DNA of 64,000 nucleotides, from positions 496,001 to 560,000 of the forward strand of contig NW_026570305.1 of the NCBI RefSeq assembly GCF_019649055.1. The letters run 5' to 3'. This document shows, piece by piece, positions 36,337 through 48,015 of this stretch; position 1 is the stretch's first letter; every line of letters begins with the position of its first letter. The notes under the pieces were generated by a model. The model did not search any database. It had not been told where the DNA came from and saw only the letters and a list, made by a program, of their open reading frames with translations. The stretch is from Paramacrobiotus metropolitanus. Its lineage: Eukaryota; Tardigrada; Eutardigrada; Parachela; Macrobiotidae. The position numbers were made by a program, and so were the translations under genes.

Positions 36337-36890
36337 ACAAATGCAACGCAGGGGGGAACAGCCGCCTTTCGTTACATACTACTTCGTTGTCAACAGCCTC
36401 ATGGTGACCTTTATCGGCAGGCCTGTTGTCCCAGTGTATATAAATGATATAATAACAGCTGAAATAATTTTAAGTGTTTCGGCGCCGCTGAACATGCTTC
36501 CTGTGGTGCGATGTGAAGTCCAGCTTGTTTGAACATCGACATCGTTCACGACGAAGAAGCGATACGGGCTTCAGAGTACCTGGTTGATTTCTCTTAAAGT
36601 TTCTTTGAAGTTTTCTCAGGTATTCGCATGCATCCCTTGTTTCTGGATGTCGAATTCCACTTCGGAGTATCCTTCTCCAGTTACAGTACATCGTTACCAG
36701 AATGGCAGTCGCATGTGGCTGTTTACAATGTCCTGTAAATGTTTGACTGACAAAACCAAAGTGAAATCTGACAGATCAGCTGCCGGTGTTGATAATACGA
36801 GCATAATTACTGTTTTGGTTTCCGCAGCTTATGTACTTCTTCAAGATCGTACGAATATCGAAGCATTTTATTTCCCTTTAAAACCATAGA
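36337..36890 (+). pseudogene. Unidentified segment plus MICAL exon-3-like fragment (first copy)
   Basis: From ATGCAACGC at 36341 a short ORF reads VTYYFVVNSLMVTFIGRP, then decays. Around 36640-36705 a piece resembling MICAL exon 3 follows (DVEFHFGVSFSSY). The whole segment recurs at 46588-46985, where the reading frame is somewhat better kept. I do not recognise the first part. It marks the end of each duplicated unit. Confidence 0.45.
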
Positions 36891-38452
36891 AATTCTTCGT
36901 TTCGTTTTTCCTGATGAGAGGAAGTATTTTTTGGAATGCAACCCTGCATTTTTCAGTGCATTGATTTCCTAGTATGTAGGTACTCAGAGATATCGTAGTG
37001 CAGTGGAACAGTATGGCCGAATCGATATCGATCGCCGTATTGAATATTCGTGCATACAGTACATGCGTGAATGCATGGAATTTCCGGACAGATTTTCAGC
37101 TGGTTTGTGTATAATTTTTTAATGTGTTCACTGCTGCGTGTAAGTGCTCGTAAGCTAAGCTTAACAGAACCGGACGTTCTACGGGCACCTACGGGAGCGC
37201 ATGAGCTTCTCGTGGAAATGGAAGCATTTCCAGAACAAACTGGATAAACGCGCCGCTCAGAAAGAGTACGGCAAGGGACGGATTTGTTGCGGCAATAAGG
37301 TATTCGAATAACTGTAGCACTTGCGGATCGTTTTCAGCTACATGTGGCTGAAAATGTTTTTCCTTTCCCAGACCTTCGCTTTTTCACATGATTTTTTTCG
37401 AGTTTTTTTTTGCGGTAAATTCATTTATTTTTGTCATTTTAGTGAGCATGAAGGTCTATTTAAAGGAGACAGAGGTTCGTTATTAGGTGTGTCACGCGTG
37501 TCACGCGTGTGACGTGTGGCGTGTGACTGTTAAAACTGGCAGTATCCATTCACACTGTGCTGCAGACTGCTGCTGCTCCTTTTACACTCTGCAGGATTTC
37601 ATTTCAATTTGATTTCTGAAACTTCTTTCTTTCTGGTCGTGCTAATATTGAAGCATCACTTTTCCCTCGAATACCATAGTTTCACATTTCGTTTTTCCTG
37701 AGAATGAATAAAAATTGAAAGTATTTAGTGGCACAAGACCGCTCACCGCTGCATTGTAAATTTCATGGCAGTCTATTAGTAACAGGTACTCACAAGTCAG
37801 AGATATCGTAGAACAGTGGAACATGTTCGCCCGAACGACAATGCAGTTTGTGCATACTAAATGTCCGGGCTTGATGTCAACTGCTAGTGATGGGTAATGA
37901 ACTGCAAAGTTTTTTTGTTGTGCTAAGCGAACAGATGTGGAATCGGCTTTGGCAGAAAATATTCTACTTATTTCTTCCCGATTGTTTTCGTATCAAGAGT
38001 TTGATAAACGGCACTGATAAACGTTCTAACATTGAATTTAGGCGATACAAATGTTAAAACACTGGAACAAATTAATGACCTGAAGAGATCTTTGCGAATG
38101 GTTGTTAAATTAGGTTTAAACGATTTAAGATAATTTAAAACTGCGCCAAATTGGGTACAAACTTCAGACGACAATTAATGAAAATTTTTAATAAGTACTT
38201 TTCTTAGTTGCTTGTGTTTCGCGTTTGTTTTTACGGGGTTTTCTTTGCAGGTTTTAATTGTGGGCGCTGGACCGTGCGGCTTGCGAATGGCCATTGAAGC
38301 AGCGCTGTTGGGCGCCAAAGTCGTTGTCGTGGAGAAACGCGACCGGTTTTCCCGCAATAATGTCCTGCATTTGTGGCCGTTTGTGATCACTGATCTCCTC
38401 CAACTGGGTGCCAAGAAATTCTACCCGAAATTCTGCAGCGGAAACGTCGATA

Positions 38453-38492
38453 CATACATATATACATATGTATACATACATATACATATGTA
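38453..38492. repeat. TACATA-type microsatellite
   Basis: Alternating TACATATA/CATATG units replace the donor of exon 2 in MICAL copy 2 and mark the left edge of the deletion that removed exons 3 and 4. Confidence 0.75.
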
Positions 38493-39352
38493 AGTGATTG
38501 CTCATTTTAATTGACTGTGTAGTGTGTGGTATATACGTATTCTGACATAATGTTTCAATCCGAAGTTACTCAAATGCGAGATACATGTATATTTCTTAAA
38601 ATTTTCTGTTACGTTCAGGATTTTTGAATACGCCTTTTGAAAGAAAAAGAGGAAAATATATTCTGCACTATTTCTTTCCCACATACTGATTTTATTTTTG
38701 ATTTTTTTTACAAGTAATCAGATCATTCGGATCATTCGTATTTACAGGTACGCGCAACACTGGGATGGATGCAGAAATGCGGTACACATTAAAGGCGAAT
38801 AAAACCGAGAGACGCATGACGTTTTTTTTTCTGTGCCCGTTGTACGTTCAGAGATACAGTATGTGCTGCTAAATGGCATGGAGTGAACGAAATGATTGTA
38901 GTGAAAACTTGCGCAAGCGTGGCGATCTGTGCACTGGCTGTAGCCGATTAGAAGTCACAAAATGATCGTAGATTATGGGCTTGCAATCCACATCCTTTGG
39001 GAAATCCGAGAGGAGCCCATGTTAAAAAGTTAACCATTGCTCGAATATATTTAGTATCGTCAGATTTTTATCTGTATAATAAATTCAGAAATTGGTGACA
39101 GTTTTTTACTTTCTTTTTGTAGGATTTTATGGAAGTTGAAAAGCTGTTGCATCGCGATAACGTCGACAGACAGGCGCTCAACAACTACGCGCTGGAAGCC
39201 GCCAAATTCTCCACCGGAAACCGTCTTCCCGCTTATGATTTCGCGATTAATCCGCACGGAGATCCGGACGTGTCGGTGTTTGACTTTACCAACATGTACG
39301 CGGCCGAGAACGCCTGTCGCATTGTGGAACGCCGCGGACACCAGCTGATGAT

Positions 39353-40159
39353 GCTGCTTTATTCACCTGTGGCACAACGTGTTACACAATAATTATTAAA
39401 AACAACGCAATTTTTACAACATTAAAACTGCATTAAACTTTTCCGATCCTTCCATTGTTCCCAAAACTGAAGCCGCGTTCCCCCGTTGTATCTCCAGTGA
39501 CAATCTTTGACGTAAAAATTCGTTTGAACGCTTTTCGCCTGTCTGCTGTTCGAGCCGCTTGCCCAGTTCTTTGATTACGGCGATAGCGGCCGGTCCCCAA
39601 GGGCCCATTGTTTCAAAAGCAATAAGAGTAAAAATATACCTTCCGAGCAAGTACGCATATAGCCGCGACTTTTTCTCTTCCGCTTTCAAAGCAGCTGGGC
39701 CAGCGTTTGCCGCCGTGGATTTCATGTGAGACGGCGCAACAGTGTTCACACAAGTGACATCCCAAGCTAGAAGTAGACACATCCCTCTCTGCCAGGCAAA
39801 GGTTGTGCAGCCATCGGGACGCCGCTCGGACGTATGTGACGTGCCGCGGGGTTCTAACTTCGCCGGAATCCCAGCCGAAACGAAAGAGCGGCACACGATG
39901 CTGTTCAGTGCGCCGTGCCTTGGGTGTCTACCAGCAGAGAAGGCGCAGCACCGGCCGTGGTGACCGTAATTACCGACTTGCTTATGGCACTTCAAGCATT
40001 CGTGGGGTTCGCATATCGCCACTCCCAATCTCAGGCCCACTGAGATTTTAAGAGTGTCATCGTCCAAGAGGTTGCCGATGTGAGCAGAGGGCAATGCCGG
40101 CTTCCGGTTTTGAGTTTTGACTGAGCAAGAAGGCGGGCTTGGTTAAGTTCATCGTCGCG
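39353..40159 (-). mobile_element. 5'-truncated non-LTR retroelement inserted in MICAL copy 2 exon 5
   Basis: An 807-bp insert splits exon 5 and is flanked by GATGAT on both sides, a likely target duplication. On the minus strand (40094 down to 39414) it has an open frame of 226 residues that ends in a stop. Features: a Cys/His cluster (CLKCHKQVGNYGHHG), RRPDG, LAWDVTCVNT, KAEEKKSRLY and a GEKRSNEFLRQRLSLEIQRGN tail. The pattern matches the C-terminal part of the element at 55315-57009 and looks like the zinc-knuckle plus restriction-like (PD-(D/E)XK) endonuclease end of a non-LTR ORF. The RT is missing. Confidence 0.75.
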
Positions 40160-42433
40160 GATGATTGACCTCGTTGGTGATAGCCTCATCGAGGTAACCA
40201 AATGAAAATGCCGTTTGTTCAAAATTTTGGATAAAAAAGGTGTTGGTTCAGTGGCGATCACGTTCCAATCTTAGCTACCTCACTATACCATAGAAAATCC
40301 ATTAACCATAGAAATATAAAATGGACTTTCTATGACTATACTGTGAATTAAACACCAGCTTGCCTTAAGAATCCGCAGTCGTCATGTGCTGTTGTAGAAA
40401 ATTGGCTTAAAAGAAGCATTTACATGTATGTTCGTCATTGCTAGTGGACATTCCAGTTGATGGTGATTTTGATTCTGTGAAAGTTAATGGTTCATTTTTT
40501 CTAAAATTAAGTAATTCTGCTGCCGTCAGATTTGTTTTGAGAAATAACATTACACTGGCGCTGGAAATGGGAAGCGGGAGGGGAGCTGGTGAAGTTGGTG
40601 GTGGTTCAAGACAGGAAAAGGTACGGTGAAAAGCAGCGTGAGAAGTGTAATCACAGTTGTGCTTAAACCAAATAAACTTATCATAAATAATTGATAATGA
40701 GTGATAATTATTGAGCAATTAATAATTGATAATAAATAATTGTTAATAACTAAATACTTTATTTATGGATGGGTTACTTACCTTTAGATAGGCGCAGTCG
40801 TGTTAACCATATGTGGTGATATGTCGTAGTGCAACGGCTTTAGTGTTGTTTGAACCAACCATTAGCCAGAAATCAATTCTGTAAAAATCTGTTCTGTAAA
40901 AATCTGTTAATCTGTTAACGTCTGCTATATGTTGCTTTTGGATTTTTTACCCTGTTTCTTGCCCGAATTGACGTTAAACAGTTTTTTTATCCCGGCCTGT
41001 ATGATCTGTAATACTGAATAATTGATAACTGAATCATTTTTTACTTCGTTTTAACTTCGTCGCTTTCTGATATCGTTTTATGTTTTATAATACTTTTGGC
41101 TTTGGTGTATTTACTTTGGTATTTTAACTATTTTCCGTACGATGGATCCGCTTTATCGCGCTCCCCCGCGGTCACGGCACGGTGTCGAGCATGGCCGACG
41201 ACTACCTCAACGTCATCAACATCGCCCCGGTGGCATCCGGCCTCTCGCCGAAGAAGTCGCCCGTCTCGCCGCACAACCTGACGACGGTGCAGGCGTCCAA
41301 CAGCGAGTGCTACTTCTGCCACAAGCGCGTGTATCTGGCGGAGAGGAAGTCGGTGGAGGGACTCTTCTTCCACCGCACCTGCTTCAAGTGCCACCACTGC
41401 AACAAGTTGCTGCCCTTGACGGGCGACTACAGCTTCGACCGGTAAGAACAGGGCAAATTGTAAAAAAATTATTGCTAGATTTTTTGTTACTCTCTTTTGT
41501 GCGCTGCTCTGAAGAATGGTATCCATGTAAAAGTGTAGAGATCGTAGTGTGGTGGCAATAATAAAGTTGGACGAAATGTTGTTACCACTAATAGTGCATG
41601 TTTTCTTGGCGGACAACAATTAGTATTGATTTTGAATTGTTTTTCTCCAATTTCGGTCGATCAATTTGGCATGTTTTTGATGTAGTTTTATCTGTATAGC
41701 TACGATCCCGGTGGCGCGAAATTCTACTGTCCGGCGCACTTCAAATTTTGCAAGCACGACTTCACTCTCTTGCAATCCCCGCAGAAATCCTCCCCGCTCC
41801 CTTGACCCCGCCCTCCGCCGTCCCCTCCCCCTTGCAGCACTTCCAGCGCTTCCCCAGCCGCGAGGATATCCTCTGCGCCTCGCCGGTGCCCTCGCTGGCC
41901 TCGTCGCGCTACCTGGACGACGACGACAGCGGCGAGGACGATCTGGACGAGGACAACGTCCTGACGCACAACTTCGGCGGGACGACCATCGAGACGGGCG
42001 GCGGCAGTGCCTCCGACAGCGACGACATGGAGCGCGTCATCGACGGCGACGCGGCGGAGATGGAGGTGGAGGAGTGGCGGAGGAAGCGGGTCGGCAAGAT
42101 GCTGCGGGAGCGCGGGGAGTCTGGGTCCAACACGGACAGCAGCTGGGAATCCGGTTAGTACCAGTAAAAAAATGAGTAAAATTTAGTTGTATTCGAGCAG
42201 TAATTAGATATGAAGCATCTTATGTTGTTTTTTTGTCTTGATTGCCCAAAAATTCTAGAAAAAATTCTTGGTTAGCTGTGCCACAAACATTACTCGATTA
42301 AGCGTGAGCGCGCTGATTGACCGCTTAATCGAATAGTTGTTTTCGTTTGTGGCCCAGTTGAACAACAAAATTTTAGGAAAGGGATGCTGTACGATGGAAA
42401 CAAGCTAAAGTTAAACCGCTGTACTCAGCTTAA

Positions 42434-42597
42434 GGGTGGGTCTCACATTCAAAGCGAATCTCGTTATGGTACGGTTGCTCAACCGCACGAGGTGGTTGTT
42501 TGCAGTGGCCACGCCTACAGATACGGTACGCGAAGCCACCTCGCGAGGTGGAGTTGCTGTATCGCAACTAGATTCGCTTTGAATGTGAGACCCACCC
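42434..42597. mobile_element. MITE with 28-bp perfect terminal inverted repeats, TAA target site
   Basis: Arms 42434-42461 and 42570-42597 are exact reverse complements, beginning GGGTGGGTCTCACATTC. TAA flanks both ends (42431-42433 and 42598-42600). Length 164 bp, no ORF. A TAA/TTA three-base duplication and G-rich ends fit the PIF/Harbinger class. It lies in intron 13 of MICAL copy 2 and is absent from copy 1. Confidence 0.9.
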
Positions 42598-44230
42598 TAA
42601 ATTTCTTCAAATCGCAGTTCTGGTTGCTGTCGCGCTGCCCATTGAGGCGTTCTACTTATTGTCAGTACAGTACACTACACAACAATTTTTTGTCTGGTCA
42701 CTAGAGTTCGTATTTCTTTAACTATGAAAAACGTAGAAGTACGAAAATCTCAAGTCCAGAATAATTTATTATTTATATGTGGAGGAAAAATAACCCAGTT
42801 CAATAAACCAAGTGAAAATCAATTCATCGTACCGCAAGATTCAAGTGATAGCGACAGCTTATCTGTCCAACGGTAACAGACACTGTAGCCACTGTACTAC
42901 GAATGACGTGGTCTTGTACGATTTCGCTATTGCTGTAAAATGGTTAAGTACTCTTTATTGCATCACAACTATGTGCTTTTTGCAGGAGAACCAGTTCAAA
43001 ACGCGTACGACGACTCCTCGGAACCTTTATGCAACGCGTACGATTCTTCCTCGGACGATTCCGACTCGGACGCCGACCTCCCGGCTACCGTGGTTAAAGT
43101 GCCCTCCGAGCAGCGGCCAGCATTATCTCCGCCTCCCACCCGCTTCCGCTTCGATATCTTGCCGCACTCCTCCGAAAAACCCCATCTTAACGATCTGCAC
43201 AATGTGCCAACCATTTTCGCCAAAGATTACACTCAGTCGCGCAGTTCCCCGCTGACCTCGGTGCGGTCGGACGAAAGCGACACCTTCTTCACGCCCAAGT
43301 ACTCCTTGTCCCCCCAACCCACCTTCCCCTCTAGAAAACCCGAGATCAAATGGGATCAGACCGTCCTGGAGACCTCCCGGCGTCTGCGGGAACTGCGGAT
43401 GACCGGGCGGGACACGCCCAGTCGGACGGGCTGCGAGTCGGCCGACGACGTCTTCCACACACCGCGGACGTCCTTCCACGAACGCGACGCCGAGTACCGC
43501 CCGGGCACTAGCGAGTCGAAAGTCTCCGAGGGGTCCGACGGGGGTTCCCGTAATTACGGGAACAACTTGGTCCCTTTGGGAAGCGGACGGATCCGGTGAG
43601 CCGGAAGTTGAGTTTCGATAGTCCGCCGCGCGAAGACCGCAATCAGGTGAAACAGCGGCTGTTGAGTGCGACGCAGGAGCGGAAGGCGGAGGCGCGGGCG
43701 AGGGCCAAGCTGAAGACGGACGAGGAACTGAAACGCAACAGTCGACTAAGGGGATCGTCCAGCTCGGAAGGGAGCGACGCGAGACGGACGTCTACCGGCG
43801 TTAAAGTGATGGTGGGCGGGGCGCTGAAGGCAGTGGATAGTTCGTCATCGGACGATGCGGTAAGTCAGCAAATATCGTGCATTCGTCTGTTTTTCACACG
43901 CGCCTCTATATTCGTTTCTTCGGTTTTTTAAATTCGTATTCGAATAACTTCAGTGAAATGGTTTACGTTAATGAACGATAAAGCTAGCTTTGCGGTTCCG
44001 GCGTTTTTTTCTCTCTACGAATTTTGTGGACGCTACTGTTTTATTAGCAGCTTTCGTAGTGTCATGGCTATAACGTCGTATTGTGCGTTTTCTTTGCAAT
44101 TTAGTCATCGTTTACCGCAGTTAGATTGGAAAAATAACAGAAACAATTATTACGTTTTTCGGTAACTGTCGATCTGGCATATGTATCTCCTTCAGTCGCT
44201 ACGTTTGTAGTATTTTTAATCGTACGGGCT

Positions 44231-44488
44231 TTGCATTCCGTTACATACTTTGAATATTTCAATTTCTCTGCTTTGGTTTTTGAAACAATGGGTGTGTGGG
44301 GTAAAGAATCGAAATGTAAGATGTCTATACTCGGTAAGATGCTTTTTGAGAGGACACAGGAGAAACGGTCCACTCAGTTTCTGAAGCAGAGAATCAGTGT
44401 TGCTTTAATGCGAGGTAATGCTGCTTGTGTTCAGGAAACGTTTTGTATCGGTAAGAGACTGGACGAAGTGTATTACGTGTTGAAATGA
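44231..44488 (+). mobile_element. Retroelement C-terminal fragment in copy 2 intron 14
   Basis: The frame reads LVFETMGVWG, then LGKMLFERTQEKRSTQFLKQ and RGNAACVQ, and ends at a stop. This is the same tail as in the elements at 39353 and 55315, but too diverged to be a recent copy of either. Upstream parts are lost. Confidence 0.65.
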
Positions 44489-45060
44489 TGAACTGCGTAA
44501 TTTTGCTTTTAATCTATGTTAACGTGAATAACCCATTAAAGTTTATCTTTGAATATAGATATGAGTATTTAGTGTATTAACCAAAATGTCTCCCGCCTGT
44601 TGACACGCTGGGCTTTTTCGCCAGTTTTGCTTATGTTCAGCACCTCAACAATCCACGTGTATATTCAATGTACACTGTTGTGTATTGCATAGGAAGCGAT
44701 ATTCGAAAGGCGTACGGCACAAATCCACGAGAAGAACTTCAAGCAGGACACGACGAAGATCCTGCATCGCGCGCAGGAAGTGCAGCGTCTGATTGAGGAG
44801 ACGCAGGTGCGGATTGGTGAACTGGACGAGAAGGCGGCGCAGATTGAGCGTGCGTTTAAGGGCGACGTGCTGGTCAGCGATTCCGAACAGCAGCTGCAGT
44901 CAGACTGGTTCGCGCTCCTCGACGAACAGCGCGCCGCCAACCGGCAACTGCAGGAACTCAGATTAACGTAAGTGCGGGAAACGTTCGCGCGCGAGTTAGG
45001 AAGATTTTTTTATTCACTTGGGCGTTGAAGTTACCAAAAATACTTGTCTTCGAACATTAT

Positions 45061-45216
45061 TATCGAATTCAGTGTCTAAATAAAGAATCATTGACCATTG
45101 CTCCAAAAAAGTACATTTCTTTGCTGCGACTGGACACAACACAACGGGGAAACGCGATTTGCGTAATGGGTGCGATCCCCGATCAGGATAGCATAGATGA
45201 AATTTTTCTGTTATAA
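45061..45216 (+). mobile_element. Retroelement C-terminal fragment in copy 2 intron 15
   Basis: Only the last residues of the endonuclease ORF are recognisable (RLDTTQRGNAICVMGAI to IDEIFLL and a stop). A third, independent insertion of this family's 3' end in the array. Confidence 0.5.
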
Positions 45217-46587
45217 ATGGCATTTCTTCGGTACATATGTAGTTTGTACTCGCTTAATGATACTTATCGAAGTTCCTGTATAATGTCTTTTACTTTCTCA
45301 ACGTTTTCTCGCAGGCGGTGGTTGGCGTGGGTAATTCCAATCCGTGTTTTCTAATTAATTTTCGTCTAGTAAAAGTTGAATTCATTTTGGGTTGTCGCAG
45401 ACGATTAACATTGCTGCAGTCGGATGTGAAATATAACGAATATCGTAGTGTAGTGGCAGTTTCCACCTAGAGCTGTTGTTCTGAAATTTAAGCTGGAACA
45501 CGAAGATATATTGCGGACGCTGCAAGCGGAATGTGTTGACTAGATTAATAGGTTTTGGTATTTTTCTGCCGTTGTTGTCGCGCATGCAGTTCCACTTCAT
45601 TTTTGCTGTAGCTGAAATGCCGTTTTGTTGATGCAGGGCGGAGAAACTGCAGCTGGAAGACCGGGCGCGGCGCGCTCAAGAACAACTGCGTCTGTTGATG
45701 GGCATCGACGACAGCCAAAAGAACGACGAGCAGAGAGCAGACGAGGCGCGACTGATGAACGAACTCATGGATATTCGCTATGCCAAAATGGACAACGAAG
45801 AGAAACTGAAGCGGCTGCCGGCAAGGTCAGTTACGGGTTCAAAACATCATTGCGATGAACGATAAGGTTACGTACATTTTTACCATTATTTACGGTACAT
45901 TGTTTTAATGGAAGTTTTAACTTTTTTTGTGAATTAGTTTTTTACTGACGGAAACTAGAGTGTTTTTAGTGTACTTTAGCGTAAGAATTTTACGCTCTAT
46001 TGTTTTTTATTATCTTTTCGCTGTTTCTTGCAGGTCGGGAAACGCTTCCGTTGTGAGTGTCCGCTGAAGCGATCTGGATTTGATGGACTGAATTCAAGCG
46101 GCGCTTGATCGTTTTTGTAATGTTAATTTTTAGAATTTCTAATAATTATAACTTTCCACTGAGTTTCCATTCCCCGATGGATTTCGGTATTTTGTGATGG
46201 AGTGCTCAAATTGCGAAACTGATTTCGCCGTTGTTTGCCAAGATGTTGTGAATACCGTGCAATGCATTTGCTGTGTACACAGCATGACGCTGACCAGTTG
46301 TTTGTCCTTGTTGACCTTTCCACTCTATTCTGCGATGTCGCGTAATCGGCCTTTGATTTCGGTTGTTTCCGCCGGTTTTGTTTTCTATTATTAATTTTGA
46401 TCTTGTTTTTGTGATGTTCGTCGTTGATTTCCTTTCACATTTTTGTACAATTTCCCCGCTGTTGGTTGCATCTTCGTACCAAATGAGTTCGAGCTGCGAA
46501 ACACTTTCAGCGAACTGATAGAACCGTGAATAAAAGCAGAATAAAACTGGTTTGTTATGAGCGAAACTGCGAAAAAGAAACACTGAA

Positions 46588-46985
46588 CAAATGCAACGGA
46601 GCGAGGAAGAGCCGCCTTCCGTTACTTACTACTTCGCTATGAACAGCTTCATGGTGACCTTTATCGGCAGACCTTTTGTCGAAAGGCATAGAATAATAGC
46701 TGAAATAATTCTTAAGTATTTCGGCACCACAGAACATGTTTCCTTTGGTGTGCTAAGTGTGTGTTTCCTTTTCCTAAGCCCAGCATATTTGAATGTATCG
46801 ATACAATTAACGACGAAGAAGCGAAACGGGCTTCCGAGCACTTAGTTGATTTCTTATCTAGTTTCTTCAAAGTTTTCTCAAGTATTCGCATGCTTTTGTG
46901 CATGCATCCCTTGTTTCTGGGTGTCGAATTCCACTACGGAGGATCCTTCTCCAGTTGCTTTGCGTCGTTACCTGAATGGTAGTCG
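46588..46985 (+). pseudogene. Unidentified segment plus MICAL exon-3-like fragment (second copy)
   Basis: Paralogue of 36337-36890. The first ORF reads VTYYFAMNSFMVTFIGRPF and continues for about 50 codons. After a short gap comes DTINDEEAKRASEHLVDFL in another frame, then an exon-3-like piece ([11 protein letters not shown]). It may be a small unknown gene fused to MICAL debris; no family is recognised. Confidence 0.4.
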
Positions 46986-47734
46986 CATGCGACTATTTAC
47001 AATGTCCTGTAAATGTTTGACTGACATAACCGAAGTAGAATTTGACAGATGAGTTGCCGGTGTTGATAAATGATAACATGAGTATAATAACTGTTTTGGT
47101 TTCACTAAACGAAAGTTTTCTTATATTTGCTTTTCTCGCAGATTTGTGAATGAACGAGTCATTTCGGCAGCTACAGCGTGATTGACGATGAGTTGCCGAA
47201 TCCAGCACGCCGGCCCGGCAGCCATCCACGGTCACCACGGGCACACCACCGCCGCCCGGGCACACAACGTCTCCAGTTGGTCAGCCGGCGAACAGGCCCG
47301 CGCCGAGAAACTTTTCGAGGATTTCTGTGCGGCTAATTCGTTGAAGCACATTGTGGGATATTTCCAGCAGTTCTGCGAGTGCGTCAAGCTGCGGCCTCAA
47401 TTTTTCAGGGCAATTGGTTACTAATAGTAACAGGGATTTGGAGAAATCGTAGTACAGTGGAACAGCACGGTTCAAGTGGTCTTGTAACCTACTTACATGC
47501 TGAATGTCCGGGCGTATTACCAACTAACTGGTTGGCTAAGAATTTGCAAATTTTTTCAATGTCCTAAGCGAACAGTTGGCTTTGCAGAAAATATTTTATT
47601 TCTTCCCGATTGTTTTCGTATCAAGAGTCGGTAAGATTGGTGGTGTTTTCAGTTTTGGTGTAGATTTATTTTTTTTAGGTGGTTTGATGATGAGAGTTTT
47701 GGGATGACTCGGTGGTGTCTGTTTTTGAGCAAAT

Positions 47735-48015
47735 ATGTATCGGTTAGTCGGTTAATCGCGGCTTAAGTCGGCGCGTGTATGTGAGAGCGCGACGGGTTGG
47801 TGATGCGGCCATTTGGGACTTGTTGACTGATTGCGCAAAGGGACCAGTCAGGCACGTTGCCGGCGCAGTCAGCTGCTGTTGACGTTGGCGGTCAAATAAC
47901 TGCGATTATTTAATCAAGTGCAGTCCCTGCGCCGCCGCCAAACTATCCTCGGCGTGCGCCTAATCAACTGCTAAGAAAGCACTTGTCGGTTTATTGAGTG
48001 ACTTTTGATGGGGAT
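47735..48015 (+). promoter_or_regulatory. Conserved non-coding element in MICAL intron 1 (copy 3)
   Basis: Counterpart of 24650-24935. It is retained with few changes even though the host copy has lost exons. Confidence 0.6.

Larger units (their letters stand above)
37168..46067 (+). pseudogene. Mical: MICAL copy 2: 5'-eroded, LIM and C-terminal exons retained
   Basis: Recognisable exons: 3' part of exon 1 (37168-37299), exon 2 (38251-38452, donor replaced by a TACATA repeat), exon 5 (39123-39352 and 40160-40193, split by a retroelement), the last ~40 bp of exon 11 (to 40620), exon 12 without its 5' third (41141-41441), and exons 13-17 complete (41700-42153, 42986-43859, 44693-44967, 45637-45825, 46034-46067). 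Exons 3, 4 and 6-10 are gone. A lost G near 43585 breaks exon 14, and the post-LIM stop seen in copy 1 recurs at 41803. No monooxygenase can be made. LIM and bMERB coding sequence is nevertheless very close to copy 1, so a short transcript or recent gene conversion should be considered. Confidence 0.85.
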
